DNA of 64,000 nucleotides from Bacteroidetes bacterium 47-18 (GTDB lineage Bacteria; Bacteroidota; Bacteroidia; Chitinophagales; Chitinophagaceae): NCBI GenBank assembly GCA_001897155.1, contig MKSF01000024.1, forward strand, positions 1 to 64,000. The letters are read 5' to 3'. Made by a program: the position numbers and the translations under genes. Below the pieces are notes generated by a model. The model was not told the origin of the DNA. It worked only from the letters and a program-made list of their open reading frames with translations, and did not search any database. This document shows, piece after piece, positions 26,399 to 34,755 of this stretch. The number at the start of each line of letters is the position of its first letter. The stretch's first letter is position 1.

Positions 26399-27024
26399 TG
26401 CCTGCATTCAAATTCATAGTCTTTGAAGGGATAGACGGTTCGGGGAAAAGCACTCAAAGCCGCCTGCTGACGCAATGGTTCCGGGACCAGGGACTGCCAC
26501 TGCATGAGACCTTTGAGCCTACCGGCAATTTTATCGGGAGCCGGATACGTGATATTCTCACCTGCAGGATCAAGAGCCACCCTATTACCGTGGCCAACCT
26601 GTTTGCCGCCGACAGGTATGATCACCTTACCAATGAAGCGTATGGCATATGCCGGCATCTCCGGGAGCAGCATGTGATCTGTGACAGGTACCTGCTGTCC
26701 TCCTATGCATACCAGGGACTTGATGCGCCGATGGAGTGGATCAGGAACATCAATAAGTATAACGAAGAGCTGCTCTGGCCGGACCTGACCTTTTACCTGC
26801 GTACTGATGAGGAGACGGCCCTGAAGCGCATCACGGAGAACAGGGAACAGACCGACCTGTTTGAAACAAGGGATAAGCTCCGGCAGATCGCCGCCAATTA
26901 TGATACGGCCATCTCCCTTTTATCGCCGCAGCAAAGGGCCGGAGTGCATATCATTGACGCGGCCGCCCCGCCCGAAACCATAGCCGCAGCGATCAGGGAC
27001 ATTGTGGCCGCGCAGGTTTTATAG
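26398..27024 (+). CDS. tmk: Thymidylate kinase
   Basis: A 208-residue dTMP kinase giving dTDP. It has the P-loop FEGIDGSGKST (residues 9-19), the DRY region VICDRYLLSSYAYQG, and a lid-region segment TENREQTDLFE. Length is normal. The TAATG junction with pglE shows it is the last gene of the polysaccharide run, an odd place for a housekeeping enzyme. Its stop overlaps the end of the convergent next gene by 6 bases. Confidence 0.96.
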   Translation: MPAFKFIVFEGIDGSGKSTQSRLLTQWFRDQGLPLHETFEPTGNFIGSRIRDILTCRIKSHPITVANLFAADRYDHLTNEAYGICRHLREQHVICDRYLLSSYAYQGLDAPMEWIRNINKYNEELLWPDLTFYLRTDEETALKRITENREQTDLFETRDKLRQIAANYDTAISLLSPQQRAGVHIIDAAAPPETIAAAIRDIVAAQVL

Positions 27025-28113
27025 CTCCTCCTCCACCCTGTATTTATCAAAGGTCCTCCAGTATTTATCCTTATAGATCTCGGTGCTGATCTCATAGGTA
27101 GCCAGGTATTGCTGCTGGATATGATAGAATACCCTTGACAGCCAGTCAAAGTCCCTGGCAGCGAAGAATATCTCACGGGTGCCGTCCACGGTCTGGCGGC
27201 CGATATGGATGACGCCCTTTTCCAGGGGGAGATTATCGGTCAGCTCCTTTTCTATATCGTCCAGCAGCTGAGCTGCCGCCTCATCCGGGAATCCGTTGTT
27301 GAGCGTGCTGTCGAAAGGTAAGCTCACGATACCCACCCACGGATGGGAGGCCTTGGCATCCCACTGAAGCACTTCCGTATTAATGACGGCCAGCAGCATC
27401 TTATCCTCCGGCAAAGTAGCAGACAGTACCGTGTAATTCTCTTCCCCGGGCACCGGGGTGGTCTCGTTGTATTTCTCTACGAATTCCTTCTCCCTCCAGA
27501 CAAGATAATCCTTGAGCTTATAGACCGGCACCAGGTCCTCACGGTCTTCCGGCATCGGCAATATCCGGATATTATCTATGTTCTTTACAAAATTGAGCTC
27601 CCCGAGATAGTTGTCCAGGAAAATAAAGATGCCCTGGTTAATGGTATTGATATCTTCCTCCTTATGATCGGCGTAGATCACTTCCAGGTCTATCAGGTCG
27701 GGATAGGCTTCATGCACTACCGGCCGGAAGAATATGGTATCCTTATTGAAATGATATTCGCCAATGGATATCTTCAGGTTATCCAGCTCCATAGCCTGCT
27801 TATGCCCCACAAAGCACCAATCTTCCAGCTGGGGAGCCCTTGCCAGCAGCTCATCCACCAGGAACATATTTTTAATATTGCCGTCAGCGGTCAGTATCAG
27901 CTCTGCCGCCTGGCCTTCCTTATAGCCCAGTAAAAAGAAAATCTCAGCATTCAATGTCCTCAGGTTTTCAGCAAGCGGCACAAAGATCTGCTGTTCTATA
28001 TTGTCATTGTTCCGCAGCATTTCACGAAACCTTACGGCATTTTTTTCAAACCAATCCCAAAACACCTGGATACTCTCTGCCGGCACTACTTCCTGTTCCC
28101 TGTATATTGTCAT
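27019..28113 (-). CDS. Hypothetical protein, possibly DUF695
   Basis: A 364-residue soluble protein without signal peptide or membrane helices. The C-terminal part (VIHIGRQTVDGTREIFFAAR, then DKYWRTFDKYRVEEEL) resembles DUF695-type proteins, in which a conserved strand is followed by a short helix and the sequence ends with an aromatic-rich region. The N-terminal half (FWDWFEKNAVRFREML) looks like the partner domain found with it. Function is unknown. The family name is tentative. Confidence 0.75.
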   Translation of the reverse strand: MTIYREQEVVPAESIQVFWDWFEKNAVRFREMLRNNDNIEQQIFVPLAENLRTLNAEIFFLLGYKEGQAAELILTADGNIKNMFLVDELLARAPQLEDWCFVGHKQAMELDNLKISIGEYHFNKDTIFFRPVVHEAYPDLIDLEVIYADHKEEDINTINQGIFIFLDNYLGELNFVKNIDNIRILPMPEDREDLVPVYKLKDYLVWREKEFVEKYNETTPVPGEENYTVLSATLPEDKMLLAVINTEVLQWDAKASHPWVGIVSLPFDSTLNNGFPDEAAAQLLDDIEKELTDNLPLEKGVIHIGRQTVDGTREIFFAARDFDWLSRVFYHIQQQYLATYEISTEIYKDKYWRTFDKYRVEEEL

Positions 28114-28188
28114 ATCTGCATGAATTGTTACGCTTTAAAAATAAGATAATAATTACAAAACGGATCGTTCGAGTTATTCACATTCCGG

Positions 28189-29127
28189 TTACAGGATAGC
28201 CGCCAATGCTTCCCTTACCAGGGCGGGAGCTTTTAAATAACCGCGCGCGCCCAACCCGTTGATGATCCTGATGGAAGCGTGCTCCGGGTGCGATACAGCC
28301 ACCGCCTGCTGCCCGGCGATCGTCGGGCGCTCCACGCTGGTATGCCGCAATATTTCATAAGGCAGCTTCAGGGTACGGGATAAATACTCCTCCACGTCCT
28401 TCCTGAAAGCGGCTGCCGGCAGCACCTCCTCATAGCGCCAGATATTGCTGCTTCCCAGCCAGAACAGCCCGTCAGCTCCCACAGGCACCAGCTTATATGC
28501 CAGGTCATAGACCGCATCACCGGGCAGACCCGGGATGCGTACCTGCATCACGTCCCCTTTGTTCCTGGTAAAAGGCATATGCGCAAACAGGGGATTCTTC
28601 CTCACCGCGGCGCCTTCACAGCAGAAAATATAGTCATAATCTGCCAGCAGCCGGCGTACCTGCTGCTGCTCCCATATTACGGTCCTGCGACTGTACAGGC
28701 CCGCCGCTTCAAAGTGCCGCCGCAGCAACCGGATCATACCGGTATTAACCTGCCAGGCACGCAGTATGTTCATAAACGGCCCGGTCAATTTCCAGAAAGG
28801 CGTGACAGCAGCCCCGCTTTGCTCCTCAAAATACGGGCTGGTCCCGGGATAAGCTCCCTGCTTGATAATAGGCACAGGACGTATCAATTCCTGCCCGAAG
28901 AATGCAGATATATCCTGGTATATATCCAGCGCCGTATCCAGCAACGGCTCATAATCCGCAAGAATATCATTCTTTTTATTGGCAAGCGGAGTAAGGATGC
29001 CCGCACTTTCCACCGAAGCGATACGGAGCGACCCGTCACCTATCAAGGTTACCTCACAGGAAGCTTTACGCAGTTCCCAGGCGAGCAGCAGGCCGGTAAG
29101 GCCATCCCCGACGATCCCTATTTTCAT
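28189..29127 (-). CDS. FAD-dependent oxidoreductase (DAO family)
   Basis: A 312-residue flavoprotein. The N-terminal dinucleotide-binding motif KIGIVGDGLTGLLLAWEL starts at residue 2 when ATG 29127 is used; a longer frame to 29163 would put an unlikely leader before it. The C-terminus (IRIINGLGARGYLKAPALVREAL) is the second FAD-contact segment of glycine/D-amino-acid oxidase-like enzymes, the fold also found in ThiO and the MnmC C-terminal domain. The substrate is not readable. The gene is monocistronic or the last of a minus-strand group. Confidence 0.85.
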   Translation of the reverse strand: MKIGIVGDGLTGLLLAWELRKASCEVTLIGDGSLRIASVESAGILTPLANKKNDILADYEPLLDTALDIYQDISAFFGQELIRPVPIIKQGAYPGTSPYFEEQSGAAVTPFWKLTGPFMNILRAWQVNTGMIRLLRRHFEAAGLYSRRTVIWEQQQVRRLLADYDYIFCCEGAAVRKNPLFAHMPFTRNKGDVMQVRIPGLPGDAVYDLAYKLVPVGADGLFWLGSSNIWRYEEVLPAAAFRKDVEEYLSRTLKLPYEILRHTSVERPTIAGQQAVAVSHPEHASIRIINGLGARGYLKAPALVREALAAIL

Positions 29128-29221
29128 GATATAGATTTCAATAAGATTCCCTGCAAAGATCACTAATTGCAGTCAATATGTTTTTATGCAAGTGTAACAG
29201 GCACCGTTATTCCCAAAATAA

Positions 29222-29249
29222 AACAGGCTGCCTTTGCAGACAGCCTGTT
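29222..29249 (-). terminator. Intrinsic terminator after the TonB receptor gene
   Basis: A 9-bp stem AACAGGCTG / CAGCCTGTT with a 10-base loop lies 18 bases past the receptor stop, followed on the minus strand by TTTATTTTGG. Confidence 0.7.
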
Positions 29250-29267
29250 CCAATGATCGCATATGGC

Positions 29268-31538
29268 TTATAACTGTACCCTGAGGTTCACAAAAAAGCT
29301 TCTGCCTGTAGTAATGTTGGCGCTGCTGGATGATCCGTGCCCGCCCGCGCCGCCGGAGCCGGTAGCGAGCCGCTGCACATTCAGCAGGTTGCGGGAGCCG
29401 GCAATGACAGCGAGCCTGTTTTTGAAAAACTCTTTCTGGATGCTGGCATCTATCATATTAAAGCCTTTCATATAGTCACCGAAAATGGCTCCTCCCATGA
29501 TGTCAGCGCCCAGTATCCGCTGCCTTCCCGTATATTTATAGAACCCGCTGAAGGTAAGATTGTATTTCTTAACGGCATAGCTCAGGTTACTATTGATCTC
29601 GAAAAAGTCAAAATCCGGGGTGGCGTACACAGTACCGTCATTCATAACGGATTCTGTGGCAATATTCTTATTCCAGCTGGCGCCCAGCTCCATCCGGAAA
29701 TTCTTGTAGCTGTAATCATTTTTCAGTTGTAAAGTGATGTACCTCAAATGCGCGATGTTGAAGTAAGTATATTTGGGCAGCACCGTAGGATCAGGATTCA
29801 CTTCCGTTAAGCCCATCATGATCTGGTTGCGCACATCGTCATACATCCCGGTAAAGGAGATAACGCTGTTGTGCTTATTATTGTCGATCGTAGTAAACGC
29901 AGAGGACAACTGGAAGTGATGTCCTTCTTCAGGAACCAGGTTATGATTACCCGTGATGTCATGGTTGGCATCATTGAATGCCAGGTATAGTTCTTTCAGG
30001 TTAGGCGCCCTGAATCCCTTGGCATAGTTAAAGCGCAGCTTGATCCTGGGATTCACCTCGTATCTTATCCCCAGGGAAGGAATAACCGGTGTCTTATAAA
30101 CAGTATTATAGCTTGCCCTCACGGCCGGCTGGATCTTGAGCTTGCTCCATAAGGTATAATCCAGCGTCATAAAGACGGCATAGTCGTTCAGGGTCTTTCT
30201 TCCTGCTGCTATCTTATCATCACCGTCGCCCGTCTCCATATTGATATCATACCCGACGGTATATCCCAGTTGTTTTACAAAATTATTGTAAGTGGTCCTG
30301 CTGGTGACCGTATTAAAAGTGATCTGCGTATTATCGCTTTTGTTGGGAGAAGGCACCTTATCCATAGTGGTAAAGTCTATCAGGTAGCCATTCCGGAACC
30401 TGTCGTAAATAGCATAGCTGTTATTGGATTCCAGGTAACCGTTCTTACCGATATAGAATTTACCGATCAGCCTGTTGATCCAGCGCTGTGTTTTAATATA
30501 GGTATCCAGGCGCCTTGCCGTAGGGTCTTCCGCAAAGCCGGCCGTATCGGATTTCAATACCAGGTTATCTTCGGAAAAATCCAGCGCATAGGAAATGGAA
30601 TTGACCGGGCTGAGCTGGTAGGTATATTTGAAATTACCGAAGAGCAATTCTTTGGGTCGCCAGAGCGGAGAACGTGTCTCGCTTACCTTACGTACCGGGT
30701 CCCAGCCATAGAAGTAATTCCTGCCTGCATGAAGGGACACATTGTGCTTTTTATTGCTGTAGCCCACATTCCCGCTGAAATTATATTGGTTGATAGTAGA
30801 TATATAGGTCTGCGCGCCGGCAGTGAACTTATTCTTTTCTTTTTTCGTGATCAGGTTGATGACACCGCCCAGGGCGTCACTGCCGTACATCACGCTCATA
30901 GGTCCCTGCACCCGTTCGATCCGTTCGATATTGTTGAGGTTGAACTGGCTCAGGTCTATATTGCCGTTCTCCCTGCCGTTTACGGGGAGGCCGTCTATCA
31001 GGATCTTCACATTATTGCCGCCCAGGCCTCTCATGGACATATTGGATCCCAGCATCTGGTCCTGCCCTATATTCAGCCCCATTTCCGTTCTGAGCGCCTC
31101 ATTCAGCGTAACGGCCCCTTTGGCCCTGATCGCTTCTGAAGAGATGATCTGGTAAACGGAAACGGCCTCATCCACTTTTGTAGGACGGCCCACACCGGTA
31201 AAAACAACCTGGTCCAGCACGTTATAGTTAGTGGTCAGCGTAAGCGTATGCCCGCCCTTTGCAAGGAGCGTGTCCACACCCTTATACTCACCATCCTCTA
31301 TCTTCATCTGTACGGGATATTCCAGGCCGCTCAGGTCAATATATCCCTTGTCATCGGAAGCAACATACACCTCCTTGGGACAGCCGGCACATTTCACAGA
31401 CACCAGCAGCTTTCTTACCGGGACCTTATATTCATCTTCAAGATAAATTTTATCCCCGTTATTTTGAGCTGATAGCTGGATGGAAAACATGGCACAGAAT
31501 GTCAGAGGCAAGCAACCTTTAAAGATCCTACTATTCAT
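29268..31538 (-). CDS. TonB-dependent outer-membrane receptor, probably haem uptake
   Basis: A 756-residue outer-membrane transporter. After the signal peptide (ending near SIQLSAQ) comes a small carboxypeptidase-like domain carrying an unusual CAGC pair (VSVKCAGCPKEVYVASDDKG), then the plug (NIERIERVQGPMSVMYGSDA, GGVINLI) and a 22-strand barrel ending in FVNLRVQL. ATG 31538 is chosen because residues upstream do not fit a signal peptide. Directly upstream in the same operon is a HmuY-like protein, as in hmuY-hmuR of Porphyromonas, so haem or another porphyrin is the likely cargo. Cargo is inferred from context. Confidence 0.92.
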   Translation of the reverse strand: MNSRIFKGCLPLTFCAMFSIQLSAQNNGDKIYLEDEYKVPVRKLLVSVKCAGCPKEVYVASDDKGYIDLSGLEYPVQMKIEDGEYKGVDTLLAKGGHTLTLTTNYNVLDQVVFTGVGRPTKVDEAVSVYQIISSEAIRAKGAVTLNEALRTEMGLNIGQDQMLGSNMSMRGLGGNNVKILIDGLPVNGRENGNIDLSQFNLNNIERIERVQGPMSVMYGSDALGGVINLITKKEKNKFTAGAQTYISTINQYNFSGNVGYSNKKHNVSLHAGRNYFYGWDPVRKVSETRSPLWRPKELLFGNFKYTYQLSPVNSISYALDFSEDNLVLKSDTAGFAEDPTARRLDTYIKTQRWINRLIGKFYIGKNGYLESNNSYAIYDRFRNGYLIDFTTMDKVPSPNKSDNTQITFNTVTSRTTYNNFVKQLGYTVGYDINMETGDGDDKIAAGRKTLNDYAVFMTLDYTLWSKLKIQPAVRASYNTVYKTPVIPSLGIRYEVNPRIKLRFNYAKGFRAPNLKELYLAFNDANHDITGNHNLVPEEGHHFQLSSAFTTIDNNKHNSVISFTGMYDDVRNQIMMGLTEVNPDPTVLPKYTYFNIAHLRYITLQLKNDYSYKNFRMELGASWNKNIATESVMNDGTVYATPDFDFFEINSNLSYAVKKYNLTFSGFYKYTGRQRILGADIMGGAIFGDYMKGFNMIDASIQKEFFKNRLAVIAGSRNLLNVQRLATGSGGAGGHGSSSSANITTGRSFFVNLRVQL

Positions 31539-31562
31539 ACAATTATGGTCTTTTACTAAGAA

Positions 31563-31600
31563 AGGAAACATACACAATACAGTGAGTGTGCATGTTTCCT
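31563..31600 (-). promoter_or_regulatory. Intercistronic hairpin between hmuY-like gene and TonB receptor gene
   Basis: AGGAAACATACACA and TGTGCATGTTTCCT form a stem with 13 of 14 positions paired and a 10-base loop, placed between the two genes, with only a weak U-tract. It could act as a partial terminator or RNA-stabilising element that gives more of the upstream HmuY-like protein than of the receptor. Confidence 0.5.
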
Positions 31601-31629
31601 GATATTATGAACTACGTTCTGTACAATTT

Positions 31630-32982
31630 TTACTCTTTAATGAATTTAACTGTCTGGTAAACACCTTCGCCTTCCAGCCTGATGAAGTATAAGCCGGTAT
31701 TCAGGTGCTGAACCTGTACGGGATACTGGTTAAATCCTTGCCTGATCTGCATAGCAGCGGCGTTTACCACTCTTCCGTTGATATCCACGATCTGGAGCGA
31801 CACATTGTTAACAGTGGTTTTCGCATCGATCACGAGGTTGGTTGTTCCGTTCACAGCAGGATTTGGAGCTACCACCAGCGCATTGATGTTTACATTCAGG
31901 TCATTGATGCTTTCTGTAGTATCAACCGGCGCTTCATACACTTTACGCTTTTGCAAAACGACCATACCAGGATTTACCGTTACGGAAGCGCTGCCGGAAA
32001 CGAAATCAGTGTAAACCACCTGCCAGATATCGCCGTTCTGAACTTTTACAAACCAGGATACGGTATCAAAGGCAACAGCACCACTCATGCCTGCATTTTT
32101 CCATTTGTTATATCCGAACGCGTTAATGGTATCAGAGTATTCCAGGAACAGCTTAGTGTGGTCCAGCGTATCATTAGAAGCAAACTCGGCTACGGAATAG
32201 TGAGACAGCTCTGTATTGGCATTCAGCAGGATACCGAAAACCTTATATAATGAATTGCCCATCACTACAGCTTCATCATTGTAGTTGGTAAATACAAAAT
32301 CCCAGTCAGTGCCTTTAGGCTCCCTGCTTAAGAACTGATCGGTCTCAATGTTATAATATACAAAATTCTGACCTGTATAAGCGGCGACACCTGCTTCCAG
32401 CTTTTTTGTCACCTGTGCTGTACCATCCAGCTGGGCATATTTAAATACATATACCGGGGCATTGGTAGTAGCGGACAGGCCGTCTTTCACAGAAATATAG
32501 ATCTGGAACGTATCTGTAGAAGTTATTAAAGCATAAATAGAGGTACCTGTTATCAGGTGCGTGTTCATATTATATTCTCCCCAGCCGTAGTCCATAGAGC
32601 CGGAACCGATATTCTGGTTAAAAGCACCGACGTCCCAGGTAATGTTAGAGTTATAGAGCGGCATCGGCTCATTGGTGATAGCCGTAGCTAAGGCAGCAGT
32701 GAGATCCGTCCCAAAATCTGTAGTATCACCATCCAGCGCATACAGCTTACAGCCTTTATCGGCGCTGTTCGTCAGGATAGAAGCACTCATACGAGCCGTA
32801 GAAAAGGCCAGGTGCCAGTTATCAGCAGCAGATTCCTTGGCAGAACCGTTTTCCAGGCTATAATATACGTTGTTCAGGTACCCGGTACCGGTATGAAGTG
32901 TGTCGATGGTCCATTGCTGGGCTTGTCCTGTAACAGCCGCACCTAAAATAGCTCCTGATAAAAGTAGAGTTTTAATTTTCAT
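31630..32982 (-). CDS. HmuY-like protein with T9SS C-terminal sorting domain
   Basis: A 450-residue exported protein. The signal peptide is MKIKTLLLSGAILGAAVTGQAQQ, without a lipobox cysteine. The body has the HmuY pattern of beta segments (ADNWHLAFST, KLYALDGDTTDF, GTDWDFVFTNYND, WFVKVQNGDIWQVVYTDF). The last 80 residues form a type A T9SS sorting domain (VAPNPAVNGTTNLVID ending GVYQTVKFIKE). Classic HmuY is a haemophore lipoprotein; here export and surface attachment appear to use T9SS. ATG 32982 is preferred over a start 16 codons upstream. It is followed by the TonB receptor gene. Confidence 0.85.
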   Translation of the reverse strand: MKIKTLLLSGAILGAAVTGQAQQWTIDTLHTGTGYLNNVYYSLENGSAKESAADNWHLAFSTARMSASILTNSADKGCKLYALDGDTTDFGTDLTAALATAITNEPMPLYNSNITWDVGAFNQNIGSGSMDYGWGEYNMNTHLITGTSIYALITSTDTFQIYISVKDGLSATTNAPVYVFKYAQLDGTAQVTKKLEAGVAAYTGQNFVYYNIETDQFLSREPKGTDWDFVFTNYNDEAVVMGNSLYKVFGILLNANTELSHYSVAEFASNDTLDHTKLFLEYSDTINAFGYNKWKNAGMSGAVAFDTVSWFVKVQNGDIWQVVYTDFVSGSASVTVNPGMVVLQKRKVYEAPVDTTESINDLNVNINALVVAPNPAVNGTTNLVIDAKTTVNNVSLQIVDINGRVVNAAAMQIRQGFNQYPVQVQHLNTGLYFIRLEGEGVYQTVKFIKE

Positions 32983-33015
32983 AACAATTATATCTTTAAT
33001 TATTTTTTGAGAGTA

Positions 33016-33023
33016 CAAAAGTA
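33016..33023 (-). promoter_or_regulatory. Bacteroidota -7 promoter element of the hmuY-like gene
   Basis: On the minus strand the bases read TACTTTTG, an exact TAnnTTTG match 33 bases before the start codon. It is embedded in the near-palindrome GTACTTTTGTAC, which could also bind a regulator. No Fur-like box is evident. Confidence 0.45.
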
Positions 33024-33091
33024 CAGTCACTCCGGAACAAAACGGCTAAGAGAGGGAAGATATGACACAAATATGACAGTATGAGAGACGC

Positions 33092-34228
33092 TTATTTTTT
33101 GCCCTGGCCGGCGGTATATACCAGCAATTCCCACAGTTGCGCAGCGGAATGATCCCAACTGAATTTAGCAGCCTGGGCCCGGCAGTTGGCTACCAGCTGG
33201 TCCCTCAGCCTTTCATCCTTATAGATGAAATTAAGCTTGGCAGCGATGTCTTCCACGGAATGGGGATCTACGTACAGGGCCGCTTCTCCGCCCACTTCGG
33301 GCATAGAAGAAACGGAAGAGGTGATAACAGGCACATTACAGGCCAGCGCGTCCGCGATGGGAATACCGAAGCCTTCAAAGAAGGAAGGATATACCAGCGC
33401 ATAGGCGGCTCCCATCAGCCTGCTCAACTCTTCTATGCCGAGATAGCCCGTCCAGATCACATCCTCCTTATAGGGCATCAGTGTCTTTACCTCTTCTATT
33501 TCACCGGTCTGCCAGGCCATCCGGCCCACCATGACCAGCTTCATACGGCTTTTCTGGAAACGCTTGAATTTTACGAATGCCTTCAGCAGGTTGATGACGT
33601 TCTTCCTCGGGTGGATGGCGCTCACGAAAATAAAGTACTCGCATCCATCCGTATAGCGGGCCTTTACCTCTGCCTTCTCATCGTAATCCAGCGGCCGGTA
33701 ATGCGCATTGATACCGTTATACACCACGCTGATCTTCTCTTCCGGTATCTTATACTGCGTCACCAGGTCCTGCCGGGTATATTCCGATACGGCCACGATA
33801 TGTGTGGCCCGGTGCGCGTATTTAGGGAAAAAGCGGTTATAGTGCCATTTATCCAGCCTGGAGATATATTGCGGGAAATGGATAAAGGCCAGGTCATGAA
33901 AAGCCAGCAATACCGGTACGCTGGTACGGATCGTTCCCAGGCCGTCAGGAGAAAAATAAACGTCTATCTTATATTTTTTCAGCGCTACCGGGATAGCGAC
34001 ATCCGTAAACAGGTTGTACAGGAAAGGATGCCGGGCCTGCGGACCCAGCACAACGGGCCGCACATTGGGACCATATATAAACTCCTCATGATAGGGCCTG
34101 TCAAAGAAGAAATAGAATTCATGCTCCGGGTGCGCAGCCACCATACGTGACAGCAGCTCATGGGTGAACCGGCCTATTCCTTCCAGCTTGTTATGCAGCA
34201 GCAGCCGCGTATTGACTCCTATTCTCAT
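33092..34228 (-). CDS. Glycosyltransferase family 4 protein
   Basis: A 378-residue GT-B enzyme, cytoplasmic or peripheral. It begins MRIGVNTRLLLHNKLEGIGRF, typical of mannosyltransferase-like GT4 proteins. The donor site is in the C-terminal half: FVSAIHPRKNVINLLKAF, and YPSFFEGFGIPIADALACN with the catalytic EX7E-type glutamate. It lies alone, 73 bases from the small gene upstream and separated from it by a terminator. The acceptor is unknown. Confidence 0.92.
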   Translation of the reverse strand: MRIGVNTRLLLHNKLEGIGRFTHELLSRMVAAHPEHEFYFFFDRPYHEEFIYGPNVRPVVLGPQARHPFLYNLFTDVAIPVALKKYKIDVYFSPDGLGTIRTSVPVLLAFHDLAFIHFPQYISRLDKWHYNRFFPKYAHRATHIVAVSEYTRQDLVTQYKIPEEKISVVYNGINAHYRPLDYDEKAEVKARYTDGCEYFIFVSAIHPRKNVINLLKAFVKFKRFQKSRMKLVMVGRMAWQTGEIEEVKTLMPYKEDVIWTGYLGIEELSRLMGAAYALVYPSFFEGFGIPIADALACNVPVITSSVSSMPEVGGEAALYVDPHSVEDIAAKLNFIYKDERLRDQLVANCRAQAAKFSWDHSAAQLWELLVYTAGQGKK

Positions 34229-34253
34229 AAAAAATCAGCTAAAATAAAAAATA

Positions 34254-34269
34254 CCGGCTAAATAGCCGG
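34254..34269 (-). terminator. Intrinsic terminator after the small 90-residue gene
   Basis: The palindrome CCGGCTAAATAGCCGG is followed on the minus strand by TATTTTTTATTTTAGC. It sits 33 bases past the stop of the gene at 34302-34574 and 26 bases before the glycosyltransferase start, so it separates the two. Confidence 0.75.
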
Positions 34270-34301
34270 CACTTTAACTTTTTAAATTTTACGACAATTA
34301 A

Positions 34302-34574
34302 TTAATTGGATACGTCCGTGATACTGGTCAGCGGGATCAGGATACCTCCTTTCAGTTGAATGTATCTATCCGTCAGCGACCATACTGTAGTTTCTACCGT
34401 TCGCTCCCCTTCAGCAGTATTAAACGTAATGGAGGTCTTACCTTTGAATTCGTTTCCCAAACGGACTGCATAAGATAACTTCTCTATCCATTTAGCACTT
34501 TGATCTATCTGTGCAGGAAGCATTTTGAAATTACTGATTTCCTCTTTTTCTATGATAATTGCAGCGTTGTTCAT
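34302..34574 (-). CDS. Small conserved hypothetical protein
   Basis: A 90-residue soluble protein, MNNAAIIIEKEEISNFKML at the start and a beta-rich second half ending GGILIPLTSITDVSN. It has its own terminator, good codon use and an AT-rich leader, so it is likely real. I recall similar small proteins in Bacteroidota but cannot name a function. Confidence 0.75.
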   Translation of the reverse strand: MNNAAIIIEKEEISNFKMLPAQIDQSAKWIEKLSYAVRLGNEFKGKTSITFNTAEGERTVETTVWSLTDRYIQLKGGILIPLTSITDVSN

Positions 34575-34724
34575 AATCTTAGTTGTTTAAAGTCTCTTTA
34601 CAAATCTATAACATTATTCTAAATTACAAAATATTTGTCGAAAAAATACACCTGCCGGCGCTCTTTAAATCCCGTTAAGAATAGCTCCTGCATGGTAATA
34701 ATTTATAATTAGCGGAATAATTTA

Positions 34725-34732
34725 TAATTTTG
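34725..34732 (+). promoter_or_regulatory. Bacteroidota -7 promoter element of ychF
   Basis: TAATTTTG is an exact TAnnTTTG match 24 bases before the ychF ATG. Confidence 0.5.
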
Positions 34733-34755
34733 CGAAAATTTTAAAATTTCAACTA

